A DNA stretch of 64,000 nucleotides from Holophagae bacterium (GCA_030429565.1 JAUIFE010000008.1:248001-312000); one strand, 5' to 3'; numbered from the stretch's first letter, positions 1-9,015 are shown. Notes: a model not told the origin generated them from the letters alone. Made by a program: numbers and translations.

Positions 1-189
1 GGCAACACCGCCTAGCCAGCCGCGACCGCGACTGTCAAACACCATCTGGGTTTTCCAGCCGGTGACATAGCTGGGCCCATACAAATACCAATCAGTGGGT
101 TTTAACGGCGCCTGAGCTGCGAGCGGAACGGTGGCAAGGAACAGCAGCAGGATAACCGTGCGACACAAAAGGGGGGAGGAAGTGAACAA
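1..189 (-). CDS. Secreted protein of unknown function (C-terminus beyond window)
   Basis: The reading frame is open from the window edge to a TTG at 187-189, giving at least 63 residues. The N-terminus has a short polar stretch and then a clear signal peptide core (TVILLLFLATVPLAAQA). The mature part begins PLKPTDWYLYGPSYVTGW and continues with DSRGRGWLGGVA, which resembles one strand of a beta-propeller blade, but too little is visible to name a family. A GGAG about 11 bases upstream supports the TTG start; an in-frame GTG further upstream is an alternative. It is transcribed divergently from the CsgG-like gene. Confidence 0.55.
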   Translation of the reverse strand, partial: MFTSSPLLCRTVILLLFLATVPLAAQAPLKPTDWYLYGPSYVTGWKTQMVFDSRGRGWLGGVA

Positions 190-417
190 GGGAGTGGTAC
201 TCCGACATACAAGGGCTGGACGGTGCTGAACGAGGCACACGCGAAAGAGAAAGCCACAAATCGACAATGACGATTTATTGCAAGGCTTTTGCCGGCTTTT
301 GCGCATGCCGCACCGATCCGTGATCACACCCCGTTCATGCCTTCAGTGATTGCGGTCGCGTCGCGACGGCATTATGATGCATTTAAACCACAACAATTAG
401 CAGAAAAGGAGGCGTGT

Positions 418-1377
418 ATGTTTTGCAGGGCCCGTTGGCGGTCAGCGTCTGGGTTACCCGTGGTGGCGAGGTTGGCGGGGATTTGTTTGGCGATGCTTTG
501 CCTCGTCGCGGAGGCACGAGCACAAGGGGGGCTGCGTTATACGGTTCAAGTGATTGAATTTGAGAATCGCGCCGGTTACAGTGCGCAGTGGAACTTGGGC
601 AATGCTTGGGAAGCGGTTCTCACCGAGCGGCTAAATCAATCCGGTCACTTTATCGTAATCGCTACGTCGGATATGCGCAACAGTGCAATGGCCGAACAGG
701 ATTTGGCGCAATCGGGAAGAGTCGTCAGCGGCGACAAAACACCGCAAACCGGATTGATGACGCCGGCGCAAGTCATCGTAAAAGGCACCATCGACTCTTT
801 TGAAGACGGTACTTCCGGCGAAGGCACCAAGGCGCGTTACAAAGGCATTGGTCTGAGTTTTAAAGGCGGGACTTCGGTTATTGCGGGCACGGTGTCGTTT
901 GTCGATGTGACAACCGGGCAAGAGATTGCCTCACATCGCTTTGAAGAAAAAGTGAAAGAACGCGGTGTAAAGCTGTCGGTTGACGATATGGGTTTTTCGG
1001 GCGATGTCGATTCTTTCAAGAAAACACCCGCTGGTCGCGTGATGGCCAAGGCTTGTGATAATGTCATCGCATTCCTTAAAGAACAACTTCCTTCCGTGAT
1101 TTGGCGCGGCAAGGTGGTCAAGGCCTCGGGTGATCGCATCATCATTAACCGCGGTACCCGTGAAGGCGTCGCCGAGGGTGATGTCCTCAAAGTTGGCTAC
1201 ATGGAAGAGATTCGCGACCCCGATACGGGTGAGTTGTTGGATCTGGATCTGGTCACCAAGGGTTCCTTGCGGGTGGTGCGGGTCAAAGAAAAAATCAGTT
1301 ATTGCGAGCCTTTTGCGCCCGACGGCGGCAAGCGCTACCAGCCGAAGACGGGCCAGACGGTGTTTCACCGCAACTAG
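418..1377 (+). CDS. CsgG-like secreted/periplasmic protein
   Basis: A 319-residue protein with an N-terminal signal peptide (hydrophobic core LAGICLAMLCLVAEARA, cleavage near residue 35). The body from VQVIEFENRAGYSAQW resembles the CsgG/curli-assembly family: a variable ERLNQSGHFIVI segment, then VIVKGTIDSFEDG and a GTVSFVDVTTGQEIASH strand. The C-terminal part (about 226-260, GKVVKASGDRIIINRGTREG) resembles the small beta-barrel domain found at the end of many CsgG-like and FlgT-like proteins. There is no lipobox cysteine, so it is probably soluble periplasmic rather than a lipoprotein pore. ATG at 418 is chosen because AGGAGG lies at 407-412; longer in-frame extensions have no such site. 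A dehydrogenase gene follows after 15 bases, so the two are probably co-transcribed. Confidence 0.75.
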   Translation: MFCRARWRSASGLPVVARLAGICLAMLCLVAEARAQGGLRYTVQVIEFENRAGYSAQWNLGNAWEAVLTERLNQSGHFIVIATSDMRNSAMAEQDLAQSGRVVSGDKTPQTGLMTPAQVIVKGTIDSFEDGTSGEGTKARYKGIGLSFKGGTSVIAGTVSFVDVTTGQEIASHRFEEKVKERGVKLSVDDMGFSGDVDSFKKTPAGRVMAKACDNVIAFLKEQLPSVIWRGKVVKASGDRIIINRGTREGVAEGDVLKVGYMEEIRDPDTGELLDLDLVTKGSLRVVRVKEKISYCEPFAPDGGKRYQPKTGQTVFHRN

Positions 1378-1392
1378 GGGTCGGGAGGATCC

Positions 1393-2904
1393 ATGGAAGA
1401 CATCCGATTTTTGGCGTCGGAATATACCAGCGAGGGCGAATTTGCCCCGGCACGTTATCAGTACAAAGGTAGTGAGCGCGACGGTTGGTCGGTTTCCCGC
1501 AATAAGGAAGCGCTGTTGGCGCTGGGTCCGGGCTATGAGGCGGTACGTGTCGAGCGCTGCGGTGTTTGCTCCACCGACTTGGCGCGGCGTTTTTTGCCGT
1601 ATCCGTTGCCGCAGGTGATTGGCCACGAGATGACGGGATTCCACCACGGTCGCCGCGTCGTTGTTGAAATTAACGCGTCCCACAAAAGCCGCGGCCTCGA
1701 CAGCAACTGCCCGTTCTGTCGCGCGGGCCTCGATACCCAATGTCCCGAGCGTATTACCCTTGGAATAAATCAGTTGCCAGGTGGCTTTGGCTCCTGGGTG
1801 CTGGCGCCGAAAGGGGGGATTGTCGCCGTGCCTGAGGGGGTTGATCCTTTGGCGGCGGCCTTGGTTGAGCCCTTTGCGGCGGCCCTCCATGGTGTCAAAG
1901 CGGCGGCACCGCGCGACGGCGAAGTCGTCGCCGTTTTGGGGCCGCGCCGTTTGGGATTACTGACGATTGCGGCTTTGGCGGCTTGGCGCGTCCAGACCGG
2001 GCGCCGTTTCGAAATTCAGGCTTTGTCGCGCCATGAATCATTGTTGGCGGTGGCGCAGCAGTTGGGCGCCGACCTTGGTGTCGACTTGAATCAGGTTGAC
2101 GCTGTTTCGCTCGAGGGTCGCTACGACGTGGTTTTTGATACGACTGGTAGCCCCGAGGGTTTGGCAACGGCCCTGGCGGCGGCCAAGCGGCTGGTTCACT
2201 TGAAGTCGACCCATGGTCGCCAGGTGATGGGCTTGGATCAGTTGACCGCTTTGGTGGTCGACGAGCTGACCCTGTTGGCCGGCCGCCACCATCATCTACA
2301 TTTTCAGTGGCCGTTTCAGCGACGCGAACGCGGTAATGTGCATATTTGGGTTTCGCCCAAGGTTCCAGATCACGTCATTGAAAGTGAATTGATGCAGACA
2401 GCGGTCTGTGGCGAGACGCGCGTTTTTCACCGGATCCCGGTTGACAAGGCGGCGGCGCGGTTGTTGGCGGCCCAGGCGCAGTGGGCCGACGTCGCCGCGC
2501 GGTTCCCCAAGCACAGCGATCTACCGCGTTTCGATGCGGCGATTGTCGCCGATTGGGACGAAGTTGACGCCGTCATTCGCCCCAATCCCGAGATTGAAAT
2601 GTCGTTGGTGCGGCCGCGCGGTGCCATTTTGGTTTGGGCCGATCAGGCACCGGCTGAGGTGACCCGACCGCTGCATCACGCGGTTTGTGAGCGCGGTGTG
2701 GCCTTGCAGAGTTCGCGTTGCGGTGACTTTCACGATGCGGTTGCGTTGTTGGCCGCTCACCCTCAATTAGCAGCGGCGTTGGTGTCGTCATTGGTGACGC
2801 ATGTCTTTCCAGCCGACGATTTGGCGGGCGCCTTTGATGTGGCGGCGGACAGCACGCAAAGCATTAAGGTGCTGGTGAACGCCGGTATGGGTTTAGGCGG
2901 CTAA
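1393..2904 (+). CDS. Zinc-type alcohol dehydrogenase-like (MDR superfamily) protein
   Basis: A 503-residue member of the medium-chain dehydrogenase superfamily, longer than the usual 340-380 residues. The catalytic-domain motif RCGVCSTDL (C56) and GHEMTG (78-82) match the catalytic zinc site. The structural zinc loop NCPFCRAGLDTQCPER has three cysteines (106, 109, 117) and an aspartate where the first cysteine normally sits. The nucleotide-binding region is divergent: VVAVLGPRRLGLLTIAAL replaces the usual GxGxxG. The extra 130 or so C-terminal residues contain a second MDR-like stretch (FDAAIVADWDEVDAVI). The substrate cannot be named. GGAGG just before ATG 1393 supports the start. It follows the CsgG-like gene by 15 bases and ends before a strong terminator. 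Confidence 0.75.
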   Translation: MEDIRFLASEYTSEGEFAPARYQYKGSERDGWSVSRNKEALLALGPGYEAVRVERCGVCSTDLARRFLPYPLPQVIGHEMTGFHHGRRVVVEINASHKSRGLDSNCPFCRAGLDTQCPERITLGINQLPGGFGSWVLAPKGGIVAVPEGVDPLAAALVEPFAAALHGVKAAAPRDGEVVAVLGPRRLGLLTIAALAAWRVQTGRRFEIQALSRHESLLAVAQQLGADLGVDLNQVDAVSLEGRYDVVFDTTGSPEGLATALAAAKRLVHLKSTHGRQVMGLDQLTALVVDELTLLAGRHHHLHFQWPFQRRERGNVHIWVSPKVPDHVIESELMQTAVCGETRVFHRIPVDKAAARLLAAQAQWADVAARFPKHSDLPRFDAAIVADWDEVDAVIRPNPEIEMSLVRPRGAILVWADQAPAEVTRPLHHAVCERGVALQSSRCGDFHDAVALLAAHPQLAAALVSSLVTHVFPADDLAGAFDVAADSTQSIKVLVNAGMGLGG

Positions 2905-2920
2905 GGCGGCGCCAAACAAT

Positions 2921-2948
2921 AAAAAACCCGGCGAAAGCCGGGTTTTTT
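2921..2948. terminator. Bidirectional intrinsic terminator
   Basis: The stem ACCCGGC/GCCGGGT is closed by GAAA and flanked by A6 on the left and T6 on the right. It sits between two converging genes and can stop transcription from both sides. Confidence 0.85.
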
Positions 2949-2963
2949 GGGTTGCGTGGGTGA

Positions 2964-3338
2964 TTAACCCAGCAAGGACAACAGATTTTGATTGTTATCG
3001 GCCTCATTGGGAGCGGATGCCAGAGCTTGTTCGGCGTCGCCGCCGCTCAATTCCGCTTGGGCCTGGGCCAGTGCCTGCGCGTTCGACAGGTTCAGCAAAC
3101 TGTTGGCGCCCTCGTCGCCGCCGCTCAGCGTACCGAGCAGGGAGGTGGTTGTTTCCGCGTTTATCAAGGTCGGCAACGCGCTTTCCAGTTGGTCCAGCAA
3201 CTCGGCTTCTTCGGAAATGGAGACGCTGTCGTTTTCGCCGTCACCCTGAGCGTTGCTGTCTTCAGTGTTCGAGGACGCACTGGTGGTTGGGGCTAAGCTG
3301 TTGAGCAATGACTGGCTCGATAATCCGTTGATTTCCAT
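2964..3338 (-). CDS. Small acidic hypothetical protein
   Basis: A 124-residue protein, Ser/Asn/Leu/Ala-rich and acidic, starting MEINGLSSQSLLNSLAP. No catalytic domain is visible. The phrase DSVSISEEAELLDQLESAL resembles short motifs seen in small flagellum-associated or FlgM-like proteins, but this is only a resemblance. The ATG at 3338 is preferred over a more upstream in-frame codon because GGAGGA lies a few bases before it. The gene stands alone, converging on the dehydrogenase gene across the shared terminator. Confidence 0.6.
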   Translation of the reverse strand: MEINGLSSQSLLNSLAPTTSASSNTEDSNAQGDGENDSVSISEEAELLDQLESALPTLINAETTTSLLGTLSGGDEGANSLLNLSNAQALAQAQAELSGGDAEQALASAPNEADNNQNLLSLLG

Positions 3339-3464
3339 AAAATTCCTCCGCACACACAATAGACAATGTGGTGCCTGGCCGCTTTAAAAAGCAAGGAGAA
3401 ATTCTTTTTTACTCAAAAAAGTGTTGGTGTAAGGGGTCGGACATCATGCTACGGGTGCGGAACC

Positions 3465-3490
3465 AAAAAAGCCCGGCACGGGGCCGGGCT
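3465..3490 (-). terminator. Intrinsic terminator of the Fe-S oxidoreductase gene
   Basis: On the minus strand the hairpin AGCCCGGCC-CCGT-GCCGGGCT is followed by T6, 27 bases past the stop codon at 3517. Confidence 0.85.
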
Positions 3491-3516
3491 ATGAGGATCT
3501 TACCGAGTAGGCTGGT

Positions 3517-5553
3517 CTAAGCGAGTGCTTCGGCCACCAGTTCGGCGATATCTTTGGTTTGAATCTCTTCTTCTTTGTTGTGGTGGGCGACACCGTCGGT
3601 CAGCATGATGGTGCAGTACGGACAAGCGGTGGCGATGACCTTGGGGTTTTTGGCCATGGCTTGATCGACACGGGTTACGTTGATCCGTGAACCAATCGTT
3701 TCTTCCATCCACATGCGCGCGCCGCCGGCGCCACAGCACATTGACTTCTCGCGGTTGAGATCGAACTCAAGCGGTTGGTCTTTGGTGAGTTTGTTAATGA
3801 TTTGGCGCGGTGCCTCGTATTCTTTGTTGTGGCGGCCGAGGTAGCAAGGCTCGTGGTAGATCACGCGTTCAAAGTCGGCGTTGACCTTGATTTTGCCTTG
3901 GGCCAGCAACTGGTTGATGAGCTGCGTGTGGTGAATGACCTCGTAGTTGCCGTTGAACTCTGGATACTCGTTTTTCAGCGAGTTAAAGGCGTGCGGGTCG
4001 CAGGTCACGATTTTGGTGACGCCGTAATCGTTGAGGGTTTCGGTTAACTGCATGGCCAACATTTGGAACAGCAGTTCGTTACCGGCGCGGCGTACACATT
4101 CGCCGGTCGACCCTTCTTCTGCACCGAGGATGGCGAATTTCACGCCGGCGGCCTTGAGAATGTTGACAAAGGCCTTGGCCACCTTTTGGTTGCGCGAGTC
4201 AAACGACTGCGCGGAACCGACGTAAAACAGGTAATCCAGTTCTTTGACCTGATCGGCGTCTTCGACCATGGGCACGTCCAACTCTTCGGCCCAATCACCG
4301 CGCGTGTCGGAGTTAAGACCCCAAGGATTGCTCGCCCGTTCGTAGTTGTCGAACGCGTTTTGCAGTTCTTCGGGCACCTCGGCGTCAATCATGACCTTGT
4401 ACTGGCGCATTTTGTAGAACTTGTTGAGGTGTTCCAATTCAATTGGACACGCCTGTTCGCAATAACCACAGGTGGTACAAGCCCAAAGCGTGTCCTCGGA
4501 GATGATGTCGCCGACTAAGGGGGGCAATTCATCTTCTTCAATTTTGTCGACGTCCTTGAGCAGGGTCTCGCGATGGTCGAGTAAGTGGTGTTTGATGCTG
4601 TCGTTGACCCACTTCAGCGAAAGCGGTTTGTCGGTTAAGAAGGTTGGGCAGGCGTCTTTACAGCGACCGCATTCGGTACAGGTGAAGACATCCAAGCCGT
4701 CCTTCCACAGCAAATCTTTGGCGGTGTGAATGCCGACCTTAAAGTCGTCCTCATCCTCTTCTTCTTCCTCGTCATCGTCCTCTTCTTCATCGAAAAAGGC
4801 ACTCAAATCGGCCTTGGGTACTTTGTTGAGCGGACCACGCGCGCTTAAAAACAGGGCGGGCAAGGCGGTGACGATGTGGAAGTGCTCGCCCATCGGCAAC
4901 AGCACCAAAAAGGTCAGGACGGTGACCATTTGAATGAGATACGAGGCTTTGTAGCCGATCATCAAAACATTTTCGGGCATGCTCGAAAATGCCTTGCCGA
5001 GCGTACCGCCGATAAAGGCGAAACTCGCTTCGTGGGCCAAACCTTCGTTGCTATCGGCCAATAAAGCGAACTTGAAGCCGTCGTAAAGGAAATCGGTCAC
5101 CATGATGGTCATGATCATGGACAGAATCAGAATCGCTTCTTTGTTGGGTTCCAAGCGTTTGGGTTTCAGCACGAAGCGGCGGTAAAACGAATACAATACG
5201 GCGCAAATAACGGCCAGCTCAATGAAATCTTTGAAGCTCGCGTAAAGGCCGCCGACCAAGCCGGGGTAAACGAAGGTTTCGTTGTAGGCAATGACAAGCA
5301 ACTGAATCTTGCGGAAAAGCAGGGTTGTGAAACCGTAGAAAATGACGAAGTGCATTAAGCCCGGTTTGAGCTCCATGGACAACATGCGTTTTTGTAAAAA
5401 ACCCAGGTTAATGAGGTTGGTAACCCGTGCGCCGACATTGTCCCAGCGCACCTCCGGTTGCAATGCGCCGACGATAGAGAGCTTCTTGAAAGAAAAGTAA
5501 GTGAACCCAACCAAACTGGCGGCAAGTAGGAGGGTGATGATAATAGGAAACAT
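3517..5553 (-). CDS. Membrane-bound Fe-S oxidoreductase (heterodisulfide reductase / CCG-domain type)
   Basis: A 678-residue fusion. The N-terminal part has several membrane helices (MFPIIITLLLAASLVGF and others to about residue 240) in the arrangement of NarI-like quinone-facing subunits. Two ferredoxin-type clusters follow: CTECGRCKDACP near residue 292 and CTTCGYCEQACP near 359. The C-terminal third carries cysteine-rich CCG domains, with EPCYLGRHNKEY and MCCGAGGARMW. Such proteins pass electrons between a quinone pool and a soluble dehydrogenase or ETF; the partner is not nearby. An acidic insert near residues 255-270 (17 Asp/Glu-rich residues) separates the membrane and Fe-S parts. The ATG at 5553 has GAGG five bases upstream and is preferred over an in-frame TTG at 5586. 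Confidence 0.88.
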   Translation of the reverse strand: MFPIIITLLLAASLVGFTYFSFKKLSIVGALQPEVRWDNVGARVTNLINLGFLQKRMLSMELKPGLMHFVIFYGFTTLLFRKIQLLVIAYNETFVYPGLVGGLYASFKDFIELAVICAVLYSFYRRFVLKPKRLEPNKEAILILSMIMTIMVTDFLYDGFKFALLADSNEGLAHEASFAFIGGTLGKAFSSMPENVLMIGYKASYLIQMVTVLTFLVLLPMGEHFHIVTALPALFLSARGPLNKVPKADLSAFFDEEEDDDEEEEEDEDDFKVGIHTAKDLLWKDGLDVFTCTECGRCKDACPTFLTDKPLSLKWVNDSIKHHLLDHRETLLKDVDKIEEDELPPLVGDIISEDTLWACTTCGYCEQACPIELEHLNKFYKMRQYKVMIDAEVPEELQNAFDNYERASNPWGLNSDTRGDWAEELDVPMVEDADQVKELDYLFYVGSAQSFDSRNQKVAKAFVNILKAAGVKFAILGAEEGSTGECVRRAGNELLFQMLAMQLTETLNDYGVTKIVTCDPHAFNSLKNEYPEFNGNYEVIHHTQLINQLLAQGKIKVNADFERVIYHEPCYLGRHNKEYEAPRQIINKLTKDQPLEFDLNREKSMCCGAGGARMWMEETIGSRINVTRVDQAMAKNPKVIATACPYCTIMLTDGVAHHNKEEEIQTKDIAELVAEALA

Positions 5554-5648
5554 ACTGCCTCGCTCCGAAAATGTACGTTTTACCAAAGCCGGCGGGGTGC
5601 CGTAGCGGCCAGGTGGGGAACCGGTTGTTGTGGGGAAGTTACCCTAAC

Positions 5649-5978
5649 TCATACCACAATCATTCCGCTCAAAGAACGGTTTTCGTCGGTTAACTCGGTC
5701 TGCGACCATTTCACGGCGACCGTTTTTTTGGCGACCTGGCTTTTCGCCGCGAGCCCTTCACGCGCGTGGTGCGACGCAATGCGGCCCATGGTGAAGCCCG
5801 CCGACATGTGGGGAAACACCACGCATCGCGCCGTCGCGGCGGTGACACCTGGGTGGTCGGTGGGGGTGAACCTGGCGCTGCACGACACCGTTGCGGGCTT
5901 TTTGTCAGCGCCGAAGACGGGGCATTCGTGCAGTTCAAACGCTCGGTTGAAGTAAAACGCGTTCCAATCCGCATTCAT
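5649..5978 (-). CDS. Small hypothetical protein
   Basis: A 109-residue frame, MNADWNAFYFNRAFELHECP to the C-terminus SLSGMIVV. Composition and codon choice resemble real genes here, and the overlapping frames read as Arg/Pro/Ser-rich shadows. No family is recognised. It lies 95 bases upstream of the Fe-S oxidoreductase gene on the same strand and could share its transcript. The weakness is the lack of a clear ribosome-binding site before ATG 5978. Confidence 0.4.
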   Translation of the reverse strand: MNADWNAFYFNRAFELHECPVFGADKKPATVSCSARFTPTDHPGVTAATARCVVFPHMSAGFTMGRIASHHAREGLAAKSQVAKKTVAVKWSQTELTDENRSLSGMIVV

Positions 5979-6079
5979 CTTAAAGAGTTGCGTTCGTTTG
6001 TGTCAAGGTTAATGCCGCATTGTGTCAAGAAAGCGTAACTTTTCAACGGACGCCCGCTGTCCGGCTCGCCCTAGGACAG

Positions 6080-6088
6080 TGCTACAAT
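6080..6088 (+). promoter_or_regulatory. Possible extended -10 promoter element
   Basis: TGCTACAAT fits TGnTATAAT with one mismatch and lies 32 bases before the GTG start of the J-domain gene. No good -35 is seen 17 bases upstream, so this is tentative. Confidence 0.3.
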
Positions 6089-6119
6089 AGCGTTTACTCC
6101 CTATTCCATTGAGGCGCCG

Positions 6120-6755
6120 GTGACCCAAACTTGTTATGCGTTGGTGGCCGATTATGTCAGTCGGCATGATTGGGTTCTGTTCGAGCGATCACTGCCCGAG
6201 GGCTTTTGCGGGATCCCCGCGTCTTGGGCCTTGCCGCCCGGTCCAGCGGCAAGGCTGGTGCTCAAGCTTCAGTGGGATTATTTTAATCCCGATCAACACG
6301 GCGATTTTGCCGCTAAACGGGCCGTTTCTTGGGCCTTTTTGCGCGCCTTTATCGACGAGGCGGCACAACGCAAGTTCTTCTTTTTGCGCAGCCGGCTCGA
6401 ATTAAGCGCGCAAGAACGTTGGGACAAACGTTTTGCTGAATTCGAAATGTTATTGCAATTCAATGCGATGGACGAAGCGCTGCGTTTGGACTGGCTGTCC
6501 CAACAGGATGCGGTGGTGCGTTACGGCAAGTCGCGACGGGTGAAGGTCATAAAAAATAAGGGGGTCGGCCTCTCGAGCGAGGTGTTGGGTGTGACGCCGC
6601 TGATGACCTGGCCGGAAATCAAGGCGCGCTACCGCTTTCTGTTGAAATGCCATCACCCCGACGTGGGCGGTGATCCCGAAACGACGCAGGCCATTATTGC
6701 CGCCTTTTCCGCACTGCAGCAAAAACACGAAGCCGAACAAGCGCGCGGTACTTAA
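6120..6755 (+). CDS. J-domain (DnaJ-like) protein
   Basis: A 211-residue protein with an uncharacterised N-terminal region and a C-terminal J domain. LGVTPLMTWPEIKARYRFLL followed by KCHHPDVGGD supplies the diagnostic HPD loop that stimulates the ATPase of DnaK-type chaperones. There is no zinc finger or G/F region, so it is a class III J protein whose N-terminal half (rich in aromatic residues and Arg) probably binds a specific client. The start is GTG with GAGG five bases upstream. Its last four bases overlap the end of the convergent membrane-protein gene. A second, unrelated J-domain protein is encoded at 44374-45009. Confidence 0.8.
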   Translation: MTQTCYALVADYVSRHDWVLFERSLPEGFCGIPASWALPPGPAARLVLKLQWDYFNPDQHGDFAAKRAVSWAFLRAFIDEAAQRKFFFLRSRLELSAQERWDKRFAEFEMLLQFNAMDEALRLDWLSQQDAVVRYGKSRRVKVIKNKGVGLSSEVLGVTPLMTWPEIKARYRFLLKCHHPDVGGDPETTQAIIAAFSALQQKHEAEQARGT

Positions 6756-7549
6756 AAGGACGCAAGCAGGCGGCCCAGAGTCAAGCACAGCGGCAAAAAT
6801 GCAAGGTCAATGTTCCACGTTGCTTGGCGCCTGCGTAGGCCGTGCGCAAGGGCCACCGGTGAAAACCATTGCCAAGGTCCTGCAACCGCAGCGAAGCCGG
6901 CGGCTGCGGTTAACGCCAAAATGCGCGCGATCGGCAGGGCTGCACGGGGGGCGCGGTTGTAGAAGTTAGGCACCCCGTTGGCGGCGTCGCGGTCACGATC
7001 CTCGTAGGCTGCCCAAATAAAGTTGGCACAGCCGAGTGCCAGAAAGGGAGGCCACAGCCAGGGTTGTGCTGTGGGATGGTTGAGCAATACCACACACGCG
7101 AAACACAGGGCGCCAAGCATTTCCTTCAGCGGGGGCCAAACCTGGCGCAACCCTAAGGTCACCCCGCAGTAAAGGCCACCACACAGAATGAGCCACGCCG
7201 CCCACACAAAATCGTTGCGATGCAGGTGGGGCAGGCCGCTTACGCCGACCCCGATCACCAGCACCGCCATCAGTGCGTGTATTGCTTTCGGTGCGCTGTG
7301 GCGTTCACCGAGCTGTTTTTGGCGGCGCCGCTCTAGAAAGCGATCGAGGCCGTACAGGCTAAGTGTGCCCGCGAAGGCGATATGGTTGGCGGTATCCCAA
7401 AGTGGGTCGCCGCCCAGTGCGGCCGCCTCCATGCGCGCCAGCACCATCACGGCGGCGGGCCACAGCCCCCAGCATTGCAGGCCGAACCAGATCTTTTCGA
7501 AGCGGGAGTGCAAAGCGGGGCCGTCCTCGGGGGTAGTCGCCCAAACCAT
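6752..7549 (-). CDS. UbiA-like integral membrane protein
   Basis: A roughly 265-residue, strongly hydrophobic protein with seven or eight probable membrane helices. Two motifs recall the UbiA prenyltransferase fold: YGLDRFLERRR in the first cytoplasmic loop and EDRDRDAANGVPNFY in the second, each Asp-containing as expected for Mg-prenyl diphosphate binding. The substrate is unknown and the family match is by motif only. The start is uncertain: an in-frame ATG at 7579 lies inside the terminator of the upstream gene, so the ATG at 7549, or a TTG slightly further in behind GAGGA, is more likely. It converges with the J-domain gene. Confidence 0.55.
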   Translation of the reverse strand: MVWATTPEDGPALHSRFEKIWFGLQCWGLWPAAVMVLARMEAAALGGDPLWDTANHIAFAGTLSLYGLDRFLERRRQKQLGERHSAPKAIHALMAVLVIGVGVSGLPHLHRNDFVWAAWLILCGGLYCGVTLGLRQVWPPLKEMLGALCFACVVLLNHPTAQPWLWPPFLALGCANFIWAAYEDRDRDAANGVPNFYNRAPRAALPIARILALTAAAGFAAVAGPWQWFSPVALAHGLRRRQATWNIDLAFLPLCLTLGRLLASF

Positions 7550-7550
7550 A

Positions 7551-7593
7551 AAAAAACCCGCCGTGGCGCACAGGCGCACATCGGCGGGTTGGT
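7551..7593 (-). terminator. Intrinsic terminator of the GAF-like gene
   Basis: On the minus strand AACCCGCCGATG pairs with CACGGCGGGTT around an internal G/C loop, and T7 follows. It lies just after the stop at 7613. Confidence 0.75.
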
Positions 7594-7612
7594 ATGGTAT
7601 CGAGGCGTGGTG

Positions 7613-8683
7613 TTAGAAAGGCAACGGCCCCAGACTGTTGGGGTCGCCGCTACCAAGCTGACGGATCAGTTCTTCTTTGAAGTAGTTGGGAGAATTGGGT
7701 GTCAGCAGATTGGACACGCGTTCCTGGTAATGCTTGAAGCTGCGGTCGATATCGTCTTTGAGCCGGCTGTACAAATCGCCGGAGCGCTGCGCCGCGCTGA
7801 CCGCTTCCTCGTTGTAAAGTTTGAGATCCGAAACCAACACACGTGCGACGCGTTTGGCTTTTTTGATGCTGGGATCTTCAGCAGGTGCGGCCGCAGCCGG
7901 TGGTGGCGTTGGTGCCGCCGGCGCTGGTGTTGGTGCGGCTGCTTGTGGCGGTGGTGTCGGTGCTGCCACGGGTGCCGGTGCCGGGGCGGGTGCCGGTTTG
8001 GGCGGTGCCGGGGCGGGCGCTGACGAACGCGAGGGGGCGCCGCCTTCGCGGGGTTGTTTAATTTTGCCGGTAATAAGCGTCAATTCGGTGCCGGCCAAGT
8101 AGGTTAGTACCTCGGTCACTTGATGACCTTGCAGGTGGGCCGAGGAACCCGAGTCGCCGTAAAGCACGGCGGCCACTTTTTCTTTGACGCGCAACGGGAA
8201 GAAGCAGGACTTCAACGGGGTAAAGCCGTCAAAGGAACTGATTTCCTCGGAGAGATCGGAAAGATCGCTGAAGTTGGCAATGAGTGTTTTGGATTGGTTA
8301 ATAACGCGGGTTAATTCAGGGTAGTGGTCGATTTGCCACTTGACCCGTTTCATGCGCGTCGCCATAAAGTCGCCGTCGAACCCGCGACCGGCCCAGCCGT
8401 GTACGTTGTTGCCTTTGCGGATCAACAGAATCACGCGCGGCAAGAACTTCCCGGCCGCGTCGACCAGGTTGTTCAACACGTCGACCTGACTGTAGGCATC
8501 GGCAAATTGATGCACGTGATCCAAAAGGGTCTGGCCGTCGACGTCACCGCCGCCACCGCCGCCCGAGGGCACATTGTGAAATTGCTGTAGCTCGTTGGTG
8601 AGTTCTTGGCTCACCTGGGAGAGTTTCTCCTGAACACTCTTCTGTACTTGTTGGATCAGTCCCGTGAGTTGATCATCAGCCAT
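7613..8683 (-). CDS. GAF-like sensor protein with proline/alanine-rich linker
   Basis: A 356-residue cytoplasmic protein. Residues 1-40 form a probable coiled coil (DQLTGLIQQVQKSVQEKLSQ), then a Gly-rich turn. Residues 55-205 look like a GAF-type sensory domain (FPLRVKEKVAAVLYGDSGSS is the typical late strand pattern). A long Pro/Ala linker follows (about 215-275), then a C-terminal helical module, AKRVARVLVSDLKLYNEEAV to YQERVSNLL. That module is known from uncharacterised proteins of Acidobacteria and deltaproteobacteria. No output domain is recognisable, so its role (signalling or scaffolding) is open. The ATG at 8683 is chosen for the GAGG five bases upstream, rather than the ATG at 8698. 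Confidence 0.65.
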   Translation of the reverse strand: MADDQLTGLIQQVQKSVQEKLSQVSQELTNELQQFHNVPSGGGGGGDVDGQTLLDHVHQFADAYSQVDVLNNLVDAAGKFLPRVILLIRKGNNVHGWAGRGFDGDFMATRMKRVKWQIDHYPELTRVINQSKTLIANFSDLSDLSEEISSFDGFTPLKSCFFPLRVKEKVAAVLYGDSGSSAHLQGHQVTEVLTYLAGTELTLITGKIKQPREGGAPSRSSAPAPAPPKPAPAPAPAPVAAPTPPPQAAAPTPAPAAPTPPPAAAAPAEDPSIKKAKRVARVLVSDLKLYNEEAVSAAQRSGDLYSRLKDDIDRSFKHYQERVSNLLTPNSPNYFKEELIRQLGSGDPNSLGPLPF

Positions 8684-9015
8684 GCCTACCTCACTCATTG
8701 CTGTTTCATGTAGTCTGTGGGATGGGAAATTAAAAGTTGCCTCCCATCATATAACCTGATCTCAAAAAAGAAAAGGCGCGGATTTCCAAAAGCTTGCGAT
8801 TTGATCGAGATCAAGTCACGGCAAAAACATAGGCTTCTGACGCGGAAAAATGTCGGAATTCCCGCTTGCTGTCGACACGCACGCGTTGCTTGCGCTTTTT
8901 GCGGCCGGTCGGCGCCGACGCGGCCGCGGTTGTGATGATTGTTTTGCAGCCTTCTTTTGATTATGATGAAAGGTCGCGGCCCCGTCGGCCGACCTGCACT
9001 GTTTGAGGAAAAACC
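8684..9015. other. Divergent intergenic region
   Basis: No gene is supported here. It is the shared upstream region of the GAF-like gene and ttcA and contains the FNR-type palindrome annotated separately. Confidence 0.6.
8801..8814. promoter_or_regulatory. FNR/CRP-type operator palindrome
   Basis: TTGATCGAGATCAA is an exact TTGAT-N4-ATCAA inverted repeat, the consensus of FNR-class regulators. It lies 118 bases before the GAF-like gene and about 200 before ttcA, so it could act on either. Whether an FNR protein exists in this organism cannot be seen. Confidence 0.5.
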
